A DNA stretch of 64,000 nt from Vibrio tapetis subsp. quintayensis (GCF_030409945.1 NZ_JAUFQV010000043.1:248001-312000); one strand, 5' to 3'. Positions 45,078 to 54,027 are shown, numbered from the stretch's first letter. The notes: generated by a model not told the origin, from the letters alone. Translations and numbers: made by a program.

Positions 45078-46018
45078 CCAACAATTTTGTATATAGCGGA
45101 AAGGAGCTTTAGTGAAGGCACATAATTCATGTCGGCCGCTTTGCTAATATATTCGATAGCAAGTTTACAATCCTGTTCTACGTCCCAGCCATAGCCATAC
45201 ATAGTACCAAGAATCGACAATGCAACAGGATTATCCTTGTCCGCTGCTTTGTGAAAATATTCTAAAGTAATATTAATATCTTTAGTCATTCCACGACTAA
45301 AAAGTGAAGAGGCCGCATACGCCACCATAGAGTTAACTTGTCCGGCATCAGCTGCTTTTTTATGCCAATAGACGGATTGCTCATAATTTCGCTTTACGCC
45401 TGTGCCATGGCCGTAAGAGGTTGCAACGTTTTCTTGAGCAATGGGATGCCCAGCCTTTGCCGCCTTTAGATACAGGTCAAATGCAGTTTTGTCGTCGACT
45501 GGCGTACCTATCCCTTCGCTATTCATGAATGCAAGCATCACTAAGCCATCAGTGCTGCCATTAGCCACAGCTCGTTTGGTCCAAGTTAATGCCAATGCTA
45601 TGTTTTTTGAAACACCAGTTCCTGTTCTATATAGATAGCCTAACATGACTTGTGATTCGGCATTTTCTTGCTGTGCTGCTTTTTCTGCCCAATAAAGACC
45701 CTTATTGAAATCATCTTCAACATGTATACCTTTAAAATACAACGAGGATAACCTTGCTTGAGCATTTACCTCACCTTGCTGAGCCGATTGAGTATAGAGT
45801 TCAATAGCTTTATTTATATCGTTCTCAACAGTATCTCCATTTTCATACATGGTAGCGAGTTCGTAGAGATCAGAAGCATTTACATTGAGTAAAGGGGAAT
45901 TGATAGCTTGTGTTGAATATTCTAACAGGGCATCAGTGCTTTTATTATAGAGTGGTGTACTTAAAACACCGACTGAATATACAGATAACAATATAAATTT
46001 TGTTAAAAATGAATTCAT
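45059..46018 (-). CDS. Sel1-repeat protein, secreted, probable 3' frameshift
   Basis: 319 residues as read, with signal peptide (MNSFLTKFILLSVYSVGVLS). At least six Sel1 repeats follow (VNAQARLSSLYFKGIHVE, AESQVMLGYLYRTG, HPIAQENVATSYGHG). AGAGG at seven bases supports ATG 46018; the ATG at 46048 lacks an SD. The C-terminus VGESPSP is unusual, and a better tail lies in another frame just downstream (see 44970). Part of a Sel1 gene pair. Role probably in protein contacts; partner unknown. Confidence 0.8.
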   Translation of the reverse strand: MNSFLTKFILLSVYSVGVLSTPLYNKSTDALLEYSTQAINSPLLNVNASDLYELATMYENGDTVENDINKAIELYTQSAQQGEVNAQARLSSLYFKGIHVEDDFNKGLYWAEKAAQQENAESQVMLGYLYRTGTGVSKNIALALTWTKRAVANGSTDGLVMLAFMNSEGIGTPVDDKTAFDLYLKAAKAGHPIAQENVATSYGHGTGVKRNYEQSVYWHKKAADAGQVNSMVAYAASSLFSRGMTKDINITLEYFHKAADKDNPVALSILGTMYGYGWDVEQDCKLAIEYISKAADMNYVPSLKLLSAIYKIVGESPSP

Positions 46019-46322
46019 CAATTGACCTCTTAGAACTGGGGTGTTCATTATATCTTCTTTTTAAATAAGTACAGCGATGTTAGTAAAGGCTTGCTGGTTA
46101 AGCCTGTTGGTATCAATTAATGAGCCTCAAGGTTTTCATTGTTATGTTCGATTAACTGCATGGCAGGTCTGGCTTTGATCTTGACTAGCTCTCGGAGTTA
46201 AGGTGGTATTTAAGCAGTAAGGCCTTGTGCTTCGGAATAGAGCTTAGTTATATGAAATTCATCTCGAATACAGTGAGTTAGTAAACTATAATCAGACCTC
46301 TACTTTTGAAACATGAGCGACT
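46019..46322. promoter_or_regulatory. Divergent Sel1 / lysR spacer
   Basis: A 304-base gene-free gap. TGGTATCAATTAATGAGC at 46109-46126 resembles TGGTATCAATTAGTGAAC at 47273-47290 on the other side of the lysR gene (two mismatches in 18), a possible short flanking repeat. No promoter is defined. It should hold the control region for lysR and the Sel1 gene. Confidence 0.45.
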
Positions 46323-47231
46323 ATGAAAAATACTGAGTTGAATCTGATTCCAATATTTGTGGCCATTTATGAAGAACTCAGTTTGTCTAAGGCTGCCGTG
46401 CGCATGCAAATCAGCCAACCTGCTGTGAGCAAGGCGTTGGCGAGATTGCGTGATATATACGACGAGCCATTGTTTCATCGTACCGCGTCAGGGGTTGAGC
46501 CAACGTCGTTTGCGAGCGATATCTATCCTGCGATGTCGGCGTCACTGAAAAACTATACGTCAACACTATCGGCATCTCGTGATTTTGACCATCGAGTGTC
46601 TAATCGTGTATTTTCCATCGCTTGTGTTTCCGTGGCCAGTTACGAATTACTGCCCAATTTAATGGCGATCATTGCCAAAATCGCGCCCAATATTGCGTTA
46701 GAGGTTCACCCTCTCTTTACGGAAGACTACGAGACAGATCTTCGTTTGCAACGCTACGATCTGATCATTAATATTCCACCTAGAGGCCGCAGCACTCTAA
46801 AGCAAGAAGTGCTTCATACGGAAAGCTTAAAAGTGGTGTGCGCAAAAGATCACCCAAGAATTGGTGATGTAATTTCAGAGCAAGAGTTTTTAAATGAGGG
46901 GCATGTTGTTGTGTCGCGTTGGCACGTTAGAGCCAGTCTACTCAATAACGAGGATTATCCAGCGCTAGAGCGTAGAAAAATCGTGTACCGCGCTGCAGGG
47001 GTATTAGAAATGATGCCGGTCATAAACTCTTCTGAATTAATCGGAATGCTACCTGAGTCAAGCGTGGTGATGTTCCAGCAACTGTATAACCTGAAAATGA
47101 TGCCAGTGCCATTCCATTTGCCTATTTCTGACTTGAGCATGATCTGGCACCCAAGCCGAACAAACGAAAGTGCACACCGCTGGTTAAGAGAACGATTGAA
47201 AGAGGCGGCGAAGCAAGCCAAATCAGTTTAA
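46323..47231 (+). CDS. LysR-family transcriptional regulator
   Basis: A 302-residue LysR regulator. The N-terminal winged helix-turn-helix reads LSLSKAAVRMQISQPAVSKALARLR, followed by the linker helix and a periplasmic-binding-like effector domain with YDLIINIPPRG. No structural operon partner; next gene is the VF530-like protein 75 bases on. Target unknown; LysR proteins often bind divergent promoters, and the Sel1 gene upstream is one possibility. Confidence 0.92.
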   Translation: MKNTELNLIPIFVAIYEELSLSKAAVRMQISQPAVSKALARLRDIYDEPLFHRTASGVEPTSFASDIYPAMSASLKNYTSTLSASRDFDHRVSNRVFSIACVSVASYELLPNLMAIIAKIAPNIALEVHPLFTEDYETDLRLQRYDLIINIPPRGRSTLKQEVLHTESLKVVCAKDHPRIGDVISEQEFLNEGHVVVSRWHVRASLLNNEDYPALERRKIVYRAAGVLEMMPVINSSELIGMLPESSVVMFQQLYNLKMMPVPFHLPISDLSMIWHPSRTNESAHRWLRERLKEAAKQAKSV

Positions 47232-47306
47232 GTTTATTTATCCAGCCGCCTCGGATTAACGTATACTGTGTCTGGTATCAATTAGTGAACTGTATGTAGG
47301 GCGTTC

Positions 47307-47708
47307 ATGTCATTAGAAGAGCAACAAAATAACCCGCTTCATGGGCTGGGATTAGAGCAAATGGTCAAAGAGCTTTCTGATCATTACGGTTGGAATATTT
47401 TAGACGTGGCAATGCGTATGAATTGTTTCAATACAAACCCGTCAGTGGCCAGCGCTGTGAAATACCTTAAAAAGACGGAATGGGCACGTGAAAAAGTAGA
47501 GAAGTTTTACTTATCTCGTTATAAGCGTATGCCAAAACCGAATGATGAGGAATACGATATGCCTCCACGCATGCGTACCTTCGCAAATGGCATTGAGCCA
47601 AGAGAGCCGATGGTATTGACGGTTGAGTCGATTGAAGCGTCACAGGCGAAAGCGGCGTCGACCTATAAAGCCCGCACTTCTCGCGGCGGACGTCATAGAG
47701 GACGTTAG
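47307..47708 (+). CDS. VF530 (DUF2132) family DNA-binding protein
   Basis: A 133-residue protein. The core NNPLHGLGLEQMVKELSDHYGW and NPSVASAVKYLKKTEWAREKVE is the VF530 family, named from a V. fischeri protein with a DNA-binding-like fold. After the core comes a basic, Arg-rich tail (TSRGGRHRGR). Small and soluble; exact role not known. A strong terminator follows. Confidence 0.85.
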   Translation: MSLEEQQNNPLHGLGLEQMVKELSDHYGWNILDVAMRMNCFNTNPSVASAVKYLKKTEWAREKVEKFYLSRYKRMPKPNDEEYDMPPRMRTFANGIEPREPMVLTVESIEASQAKAASTYKARTSRGGRHRGR

Positions 47709-47722
47709 TTAATCGCTATTCT

Positions 47723-47750
47723 AAAAACGAGCCCAAGCGGCTCGTTTTTT
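47723..47750 (+). terminator. Terminator after the VF530 gene
   Basis: 11-base arms AAAAACGAGCC and GGCTCGTTTTT around a 5-base loop, with a T-run, 14 bases after the stop. Confidence 0.92.
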
Positions 47751-47872
47751 TCGTTCTAAAGCATGGATTAGCCAAATTTTAACGGCTCCGCTGTAAGTTG
47801 AACTTGTTCTCATTATGATAACGCGTATTATTCTTGATATTGAAGTGCGTGACTGATTGATTGGGTGAAAAG

Positions 47873-48202
47873 TTGGAGCTGAAGACGATTGGGCTGTTTT
47901 TTATTACGGCAATTGCGGAAATTTTGGGGTGCTATTTACCCTACCTATGGCTCAAAGAAGGGCAATCTGCGTGGTTATTAGTGCCCGCTGTTTTTTGTCT
48001 CGGGCTGTTTGCTTGGCTTCTTTCTTTGCATCCTACTGCTGCGGGCAGAGTCTATGCCGCCTACGGTGGCGTGTACATTTTTGTCGCGATACTGTGGTTA
48101 TGGGTAGTTGATGGTATTAAGCCAACCGTGTGGGATACGCTTGGAGTGTCTGTCTCGTTACTTGGCATGGCGATCATTATGTTTGCTCCTCGTAGCGCTT
48201 AG
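47873..48202 (+). CDS. YnfA family small membrane protein
   Basis: A 109-residue protein with four membrane helices, SMR-related YnfA/UPF0060 family ([19 protein letters not shown] and [20 protein letters not shown]). TTG 47873 gives the family-typical start (M)ELKTIGLFF and length; an upstream TTG at 47861 adds four residues. The SD is weak. YnfA has been linked to efflux; here its function is inferred only from family. A bidirectional terminator follows. Confidence 0.85.
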   Translation: MELKTIGLFFITAIAEILGCYLPYLWLKEGQSAWLLVPAVFCLGLFAWLLSLHPTAAGRVYAAYGGVYIFVAILWLWVVDGIKPTVWDTLGVSVSLLGMAIIMFAPRSA

Positions 48203-48225
48203 ACCATCAACGGCGGCGTGAAAAG

Positions 48226-48262
48226 TAATAAGTCGTGGTCTACTTAGGTCGCCACGACTTAT
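48226..48262. terminator. Bidirectional terminator between ynfA and the phosphatase gene
   Basis: 12-base arms AATAAGTCGTGG and CCACGACTTATT with a 13-base loop between convergent stops at 48202 and 48299. Confidence 0.78.
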
Positions 48263-48298
48263 TTATTGGTAAGCTAGCAATTAGTTAGCCGCTGTTTG

Positions 48299-49984
48299 CT
48301 ATTGGTCCGTGACTTCTTGCAGCACGTGCCCCGTTGCACCACTTGGTTGCGTGATCCCGAGGAGGTTGGATAAGGTAGGCGAAATGTCGTAAGGCGTGAC
48401 TTCACGGCTAACTTGCTTCGGCGCTAGTTGGTAACCTGCAAAGATAATGGGTACATGGGTATCATAGCGCCATGGCGACCCGTGAGTGGAAGCAATCGTT
48501 AGACCATCCATATCATTAATGTAACTACGATTATCAAAAATCACGTAAACATCGCCTGAGCGAGCGGGGTGGTAGTTGTTCTGCACTAACGTCATTAAGC
48601 GGCTGTTAGGTACCCGGTTTTGTGCGATATCTGAGCTGGATACAGCCTGATATACACCTTTGATTTTGCTCACTTCGTCAGCAACAGATGCTTGAACATC
48701 AGCCAATTTGACGCCGTGTTTAGCAATCACATCGTGATTGAGATAAATGTAGGGTTGTGCGAATAGGCGAATGGCTTCTCCGTCTAATCCGAAGTCTGCT
48801 TTTAAGCGGTTTTCAACACCGGATGAAAGTAACGTATTTTTATCAAAGTATTGTGCGTTTCTAAACCCGAGTTGGTTTGCGGTTGGTGAGGCCTCCGGCA
48901 CGCCATGATCAGCTGAAAGCACGATCAGGGTGTTTTCTAACCCGACTTGCTTATCCACTTTTTTAAGCAACGTCGCGATGGTTTTGTCTAAACGAAGCAA
49001 ATTGTCCTCGGTTTCTAAACTGTCTGGGCCGAACATATGCACAACATAGTCGTTAGACGAGAAACTAACCGCCAAATAGTCGGTGAAGTTGTTGTTGCCT
49101 AGATCTTCCTTTTCTAAAAGGGTTGATGCGAAGTCGGCGGTGATTTCGTCACCTGCGGGGCTGAGTGTCAGCATGGTACTGAAATAAGGGAAACTGCTTG
49201 GTCCGTATGGGTGCGGAAAGCTTCGTTCAAAGCCCGCCAATTTTACTTTATGATCTTGTTGTTTCTCGATCAGGGTGTATTGAGTCTCAGGGAGACTGAG
49301 TTCCCAACGTTTGCCTGAATACTTAGCTGCAAAGTCAGCTTGATTCCAATCATCAACCCATTTTGGGTAGCTGTCGTAATAATAATTGGTAGTGATGAAC
49401 TCTGATTTTGCCTTAGAAAACCAAAATGCTTTGCCGGTTTTTCCCGCAAGAGAAATAGCCCCTCGGTCTTTAACAGAAACAGAGAAGACTTTGGATTGCC
49501 CATTACTCGACACCGTCAATTCGTCACTAAACGTTGACGTTAGTATGGACAGTGGTGAGCGGCCCTCGTTTTGCGCCGCTTTTTGAGTGGGGTCGATTTC
49601 AGTATTTTTGTCGACACTTGCTCCGGATGTCAGGCTTGCGTAGTCTTTGTCTTCAACGTTATAGACGACGCGCTCTTCACTGCGATCATACCAAACATTG
49701 CCAACCATGCCATTCACACTAGGTGGCGCGCCCGTTGCTAAGGCAACATGTCCAACAATGGTCTCCGTATTGCCATGTTGGTAATGGGCGTTATTATAAA
49801 CGACACCCTGGTCCATTAAATAACGAAAGCCGTCATTGCCGAAGTTGTGTTTGTAGCGGTTAAGTAAATCGCCGCGAAGGCCATCGACAGTTATCTGCAA
49901 AACAAGATCCGGTTGTGAGTGTTGAGCCGCAACGGGAAAGCTGCACATAAGAGCAAGGGTAAGAGCCGGTAATTTAACGTCCAT
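48299..49984 (-). CDS. PafA-type alkaline phosphatase
   Basis: A 561-residue exported alkaline phosphatase-superfamily protein, signal peptide ending near VAAQ. Active site: D34 (TVDGLRGD), nucleophile T75 (HGNTETIVGH), N96 (MVGNVWYD), and K172/R174 (VKDRGA). Spacings D34 to T75 (41) and T75 to N96 (21) equal those of PafA (D38, T79, N100), and the K-x-R pair is that of PafA (K162, R164). It therefore looks like a phosphate monoesterase rather than a sulfatase or phosphodiesterase. The AAGGA SD lies eight bases from ATG 49984, and the gene starts 11 bases after the SUMF1 gene, so they are co-transcribed. Confidence 0.88.
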   Translation of the reverse strand: MDVKLPALTLALMCSFPVAAQHSQPDLVLQITVDGLRGDLLNRYKHNFGNDGFRYLMDQGVVYNNAHYQHGNTETIVGHVALATGAPPSVNGMVGNVWYDRSEERVVYNVEDKDYASLTSGASVDKNTEIDPTQKAAQNEGRSPLSILTSTFSDELTVSSNGQSKVFSVSVKDRGAISLAGKTGKAFWFSKAKSEFITTNYYYDSYPKWVDDWNQADFAAKYSGKRWELSLPETQYTLIEKQQDHKVKLAGFERSFPHPYGPSSFPYFSTMLTLSPAGDEITADFASTLLEKEDLGNNNFTDYLAVSFSSNDYVVHMFGPDSLETEDNLLRLDKTIATLLKKVDKQVGLENTLIVLSADHGVPEASPTANQLGFRNAQYFDKNTLLSSGVENRLKADFGLDGEAIRLFAQPYIYLNHDVIAKHGVKLADVQASVADEVSKIKGVYQAVSSSDIAQNRVPNSRLMTLVQNNYHPARSGDVYVIFDNRSYINDMDGLTIASTHGSPWRYDTHVPIIFAGYQLAPKQVSREVTPYDISPTLSNLLGITQPSGATGHVLQEVTDQ

Positions 49985-49995
49985 TATACTTATCC

Positions 49996-50829
49996 TTAGT
50001 TGGCGTCTTTAACTAGGCGTAAACCCATGTCAGACATGATGATAGATTGGCTAGCAAAGTCACGACGGTAGTTTTCAGATTCACTTGCATCGTAAGCAAA
50101 GCTTCCGCCACGTACTGACTTGTGTGAAAGGTTGATGTCGCTGTCTTTTGCGTTGTTAGGGTTGTCCGTTGGCCCAAAGCGGTAATAGGTATCTTCAAAG
50201 GCATCGATAACAAATTCGCCAACGTTGCCTGTCATATCATAAACCCCCAATTCGTTAGGCTGTTTTTGGCCGACCGGGTGGGCACGGTTGTTGGCGTTGT
50301 CGCCATACCATGCCACATCGTCAATATTATCTGAGCCACTATAGGTGTAGCCTTGGCTGAGGTTTCCGCCCTTAGCGGCAAACTCCCACTCAGCTTCTGT
50401 TGGTAGCCGGTACTGTTGCCCGGTGAGTTCGTTCAATTGCTCAATGAAGTAATTGGCCTGTTGCCAACTTAGATTGTTAACAGGAATATCGTCACCTTGA
50501 AAATAACTAAGGGAGTGGCCCATAACCTGATTAAATATGTCTTGAGTGACCTCGAATTTGGAAATGTAAAAACTGTCCACGGTAACGGATCGTGCAGGCT
50601 GCTCTGCTTTGGTTGCATTAGCTGAATTTGAGCCCATCACAAACTGCCCACCGTCGACTAGCACCATGTCTTGTTCGATCTGCATCGCGACCGGATGGGT
50701 TGGTGCTGTTGCACATCCATTGATGAATAGCGCGATCGTAATGGAACTTACTGAAATAAAAGCGCGTTTAGTTAACCGTAACGCTTTTACTTTATTGATA
50801 TCAGGTAGTGACAAATCGGAAGTGTGCAT
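49996..50829 (-). CDS. SUMF1-domain (formylglycine-generating-enzyme-like) lipoprotein
   Basis: About 277 residues. A lipobox LFINGC near residue 38 suggests an outer-membrane lipoprotein. The SUMF1/FGE fold is visible in VDGGQFVMGSN, YRLPTEAEWEFAAKGG, YDMTGNVGEFV and VRGGSFAY. The two redox cysteines of real FGE, normally in the C-terminal GGSF-C block, are absent; the sequence there is GGSFAYDASESENYRRD. So it is unlikely to make formylglycine, and the separate anSME is the better candidate. GAGG at six bases supports ATG 50829; operon partner is the PafA-type phosphatase. Confidence 0.85.
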   Translation of the reverse strand: MHTSDLSLPDINKVKALRLTKRAFISVSSITIALFINGCATAPTHPVAMQIEQDMVLVDGGQFVMGSNSANATKAEQPARSVTVDSFYISKFEVTQDIFNQVMGHSLSYFQGDDIPVNNLSWQQANYFIEQLNELTGQQYRLPTEAEWEFAAKGGNLSQGYTYSGSDNIDDVAWYGDNANNRAHPVGQKQPNELGVYDMTGNVGEFVIDAFEDTYYRFGPTDNPNNAKDSDINLSHKSVRGGSFAYDASESENYRRDFASQSIIMSDMGLRLVKDAN

Positions 50830-50968
50830 AAATAGCCTCTCGGTGTATTTCAACTGCACACAGTGTACCGATTTAGGCTATTCCTATTGGTTATAATGGG
50901 TATAACAAGCCTATTCGGGTAAGGCCGATTATTATGCTTCTATCGAAACGAAATAGGTTGATTATGTC

Positions 50969-52291
50969 ATGCATATTACTCAAGGTCCTCAATACAATGG
51001 TAAAGCCTCTAAACGTCTTCACGTGATGGCAAAACCCATTGGTGCTGCTTGTAATATTGATTGTACTTACTGCTATTACTTGAGTAAGCAAGATCTGCTG
51101 GAATACAAAAAAGGCTGCTCGCCTCGTATGGATGACGAAACATTAGAAACCTACATTCGACAGTATATTGAAGGGCAAAACACGCCGGAAATCATCTTCT
51201 CTTGGCAAGGTGGTGAGCCAACCATGCTCGGCTTAGATTACTTCGAAAAGATTGTTGAATTACAAAAGAAATACCAGCCAGATGGCATTGCTATTTCTAA
51301 CGATCTTCAAACTAATGGCACTTTGCTCAACGACAAATGGTGCGAGTTTTTGGCTCGAAATCAGTTTTTGGTTGGCCTAAGCATTGATGGCCCAGAGCTT
51401 ATCCATAATACCTATCGTACAAACAAAGCCGGGAAGGGCACCTTTAGACAAGTGATGGCGGCGGTTGACTTGTTACACAAGCACAATGTGAAATTCGCGA
51501 CGCTCACCTGTGTGAATAACCTGACTAGCCAGAATCCGTTAGAGGTTTATCGTTTTCTACGCGATGTGGTGAAGTCGCCGCAGATGCAGTTCATTCCTAT
51601 TGTTGAACAAAAGAGTTTTCGTACGACGGCCCCACAAAAATGGCACCCAAATGATCAACCAAAGCAAGGGGACAAGCGCCTTATCCCAGGAAACAAAGAC
51701 GCCATTGTTGAAGCGTGGTGTGTATCGGATCAGGCATGGGGTAACTTCTTGATTGCGGTGTTTGATGAGTGGGCTAAAAATGACATCGGTAAAGTCTTTG
51801 TTCAGTACTTTGAGGCGAGCTTAGAAACGTGGCTAGGGCGTGAAAACCCGTTGTGTACCTTGAACAAAATGTGTGGCAAAGGGCTAGCGATGGAGCCAAA
51901 TGGCGATGTGTACACTTGCGACCATTACGTTTATCCAGAATACAAAGTCGGCAACATTAAGGTCACCAACATAGATGACATGGCGTACAGCAAAACCCAG
52001 CAAAGTTTTGGTTTTGCAAAATCTAGAACGTTAACGACGCAATGTCAGCAGTGTGAATACCAGTTTGCTTGCCATGGTGAGTGCCCCAAAAATAGATTCA
52101 TTCGTACGTCATCCGGAGAGCCTGGCTTGAACTACTTATGCGCAGGATGGAAGAAATTCTTCTCTCATGTTGATAAGTCGTTAGCGTACATTTTGAGGGC
52201 GACAGGTCACCCTGTACAGCACGGAAAGTTCAGTGACGAAGCCATGCGTAAAACCCAAAAAAACAGACCTATTTTCGCGGCTAAATTTTAG
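50969..52291 (+). CDS. Anaerobic sulfatase-maturating enzyme (radical SAM)
   Basis: A 440-residue radical-SAM protein that oxidises Cys (or Ser) of sulfatases to formylglycine without oxygen. The iron-sulfur motif C28-x3-C32-x2-C35 (ACNIDCTYCYY) binds the SAM cluster. The C-terminal SPASM region has CTLNKMCGKG, VYTCDHYVYPEYKVGNI and CQQCEYQFACHGECPKNRF for two auxiliary clusters. It is divergent from the SUMF1 gene. The arylsulfatase at 35433 with its CTAGR motif is the only sulfatase in the window and the probable client. Confidence 0.93.
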   Translation: MHITQGPQYNGKASKRLHVMAKPIGAACNIDCTYCYYLSKQDLLEYKKGCSPRMDDETLETYIRQYIEGQNTPEIIFSWQGGEPTMLGLDYFEKIVELQKKYQPDGIAISNDLQTNGTLLNDKWCEFLARNQFLVGLSIDGPELIHNTYRTNKAGKGTFRQVMAAVDLLHKHNVKFATLTCVNNLTSQNPLEVYRFLRDVVKSPQMQFIPIVEQKSFRTTAPQKWHPNDQPKQGDKRLIPGNKDAIVEAWCVSDQAWGNFLIAVFDEWAKNDIGKVFVQYFEASLETWLGRENPLCTLNKMCGKGLAMEPNGDVYTCDHYVYPEYKVGNIKVTNIDDMAYSKTQQSFGFAKSRTLTTQCQQCEYQFACHGECPKNRFIRTSSGEPGLNYLCAGWKKFFSHVDKSLAYILRATGHPVQHGKFSDEAMRKTQKNRPIFAAKF

Positions 52292-52323
52292 TCAGTTAAT
52301 GAATTACTACTTTTAGTTCGTTG

Positions 52324-52344
52324 ATGCAGTTGTGCTGCATGTTT
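52324..52344 (+). terminator. Weak terminator after the sulfatase maturase gene
   Basis: Six-base stem ATGCAG / CTGCAT with a 5-base loop and a short GTTTTC tail, 32 bases after the stop. Confidence 0.35.
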
Positions 52345-52378
52345 TCAGCTCGATCTAATGCCGATTTTGGAGTTAACA

Positions 52379-53437
52379 ATGAAAAAAACAACAGGCTCAG
52401 TTATTGCGTCCCCAGCGATTGTCGCTTTAGTTATTGCGGCTTTAGCTTCGTCTTCGCTTTATGCCAATGAAGCAAGTAACGCTGACGCGACCGCAATAAG
52501 CAGTACGGCTAAAGCGATTATTACTCAGCAGGTGATGCCTAAAACTGCGAGTGAGTGGTCGTACATTGCTCAAGATACTAATCAATCGGACAGTGAGCGA
52601 ATCGTGGCTTTGGAAGCCTTGTCTACGTCGCCAAGTCAAAATGCGTTGGTGGCAGTTGCGCGTGGTTTAAAAGATCCGTCGGCCAGAATACGTGAAGCGG
52701 CCATTGTGGCAGCAAAGCCTTATCAACTTGAGCATCGCTGGCGTTTAGTGTCTCCGCTGCTCATTGATGAAGACCGAATTGTACGCATCACCGCGGCCGC
52801 TAATTTGGTTCGAGATTACTCAACGTTAGATGAGATGCAACAAGGTAAGATTCAAAACGCATTAACAGAATTGGAGTCGTATTTGGAGGTTCAGCCAGAC
52901 GAAGCATCGCAGCTTTTGCTGGCAGATGTTTATCGCTGGCAGACGCTGTGGGATAAGGCGAGCGAGCTTTACCATCAAGTATTGTCTGACGATCAAAGAA
53001 ACGTTCAAGCCTGGCTAAATCTTGCTGATAATTACCGAGGTCAAGGCAAAGACAAACAGGCGATTAACGTACTGGATCAGGCCATGATGATTGTACCGTC
53101 GAATGCGGCATTACATTATTCTAAATCGCTAGCGCTGGTGAGGCTTGAAGCAAAAGCTCAAGCGGCAAAAGAGATCCAAATTGCAGCAGATATGGCAGTA
53201 AATAATAGCTACTACTGGTATTTAAACGGTGTATTACAAGAAGAGTTTGATATCGATATTTCAACAGCTTCTTTTGAAAAAGCCTATAAAATTTCCGGTG
53301 ATCCAGTTCAGCTCTATGCCGTGTGTGATATGTATATCCGCTACGACAACACCAAAGCGGATCAGTGTTTAGAAGAACTGGCCAAAATCGCACCGCCAAC
53401 GGTCATTCAACAGTTGGAAGCCAAACGTCCAAGTTAA
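52379..53437 (+). CDS. HEAT/TPR-repeat exported protein
   Basis: A 352-residue protein with signal peptide (VIASPAIVALVIAALASSSLYA). HEAT-like repeats (about 65-160: SPSQNALVAVARGLKDPSAR) are followed by TPR-type repeats (180-300: SELYHQVLSDDQRNVQAWLNLADNY). Such proteins appear beside sulfatases as scaffolds in the periplasm, for example in formylglycine-dependent clusters; the partner is unknown. GGAG SD lies six bases from ATG 52379. It overlaps the DUF4136 stop by four bases. Confidence 0.82.
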   Translation: MKKTTGSVIASPAIVALVIAALASSSLYANEASNADATAISSTAKAIITQQVMPKTASEWSYIAQDTNQSDSERIVALEALSTSPSQNALVAVARGLKDPSARIREAAIVAAKPYQLEHRWRLVSPLLIDEDRIVRITAAANLVRDYSTLDEMQQGKIQNALTELESYLEVQPDEASQLLLADVYRWQTLWDKASELYHQVLSDDQRNVQAWLNLADNYRGQGKDKQAINVLDQAMMIVPSNAALHYSKSLALVRLEAKAQAAKEIQIAADMAVNNSYYWYLNGVLQEEFDIDISTASFEKAYKISGDPVQLYAVCDMYIRYDNTKADQCLEELAKIAPPTVIQQLEAKRPS

Positions 53438-53991
53438 CGGCTCTGAGGTACACGGCTAAGTAACATCGCCATAAGCTTGGCTGAATGGTTTTCAAGGTCG
53501 TCATGATTGATGTGGGGGTTATAGCCCCCTTGAGCTAGGACTCTCCACTGAGCCGCGTTGGATTGCCCTTGAAAAAATGCGATGTAAATCGTTCCTTTTT
53601 CGTCGGCTTTCTTATTATCTACACCGTAACTGTTTATACCTGTATCGAGTTGGGTGCGAGAAAAAAGAGCTTCATCGCTTAATTCTGATTCTCTTGCGAT
53701 GCCAAATGCTACTTTCATTCCTGACGATTGCCCGTCAACAAGCCGATAGCCTTTACGGGCCATTTCAGACTCAATAGCTTTTTTATAAGACGTGAGGATT
53801 TTGTTTCCAAGTTCGTCATCACCTACATAGGCACGATCGGATTTAGTGTGCCAAGAATAGGTTTGGTTACCATCAAAAAATGACTCTTGCCCAACCACGA
53901 TGACACCAAACGACGGCAGCGGGCTCACTGCCGTTGTTTGCGTACATCCTGAAAAAAATAGAGAAGCCAAAGCAAGAGCTAGAAATTTCAT
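53434..53991 (-). CDS. DUF4136-like lipoprotein
   Basis: A 185-residue protein with lipobox FFSGC near residue 16. The middle has QTYSWHTKSDRAY and later KAIESEMARKGYRLVDG, a pattern of DUF4136 proteins (a beta-rich, outer-membrane-linked family). Lys/Ala-rich C-terminal region follows. It is convergent with the HEAT/TPR gene, stops overlapping by four bases. Function unknown. Confidence 0.7.
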   Translation of the reverse strand: MKFLALALASLFFSGCTQTTAVSPLPSFGVIVVGQESFFDGNQTYSWHTKSDRAYVGDDELGNKILTSYKKAIESEMARKGYRLVDGQSSGMKVAFGIARESELSDEALFSRTQLDTGINSYGVDNKKADEKGTIYIAFFQGQSNAAQWRVLAQGGYNPHINHDDLENHSAKLMAMLLSRVPQSR

Positions 53992-54027
53992 CGTACCACC
54001 GTGATGTGCAATGAGTGAACGTTTAGA

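Noticed and set aside
49996-50829. SUMF1 protein as the sulfatase-activating enzyme
   Set aside because: The cysteine pair needed for oxygen-dependent formylglycine formation is absent, while an intact radical-SAM maturase is encoded next to it.
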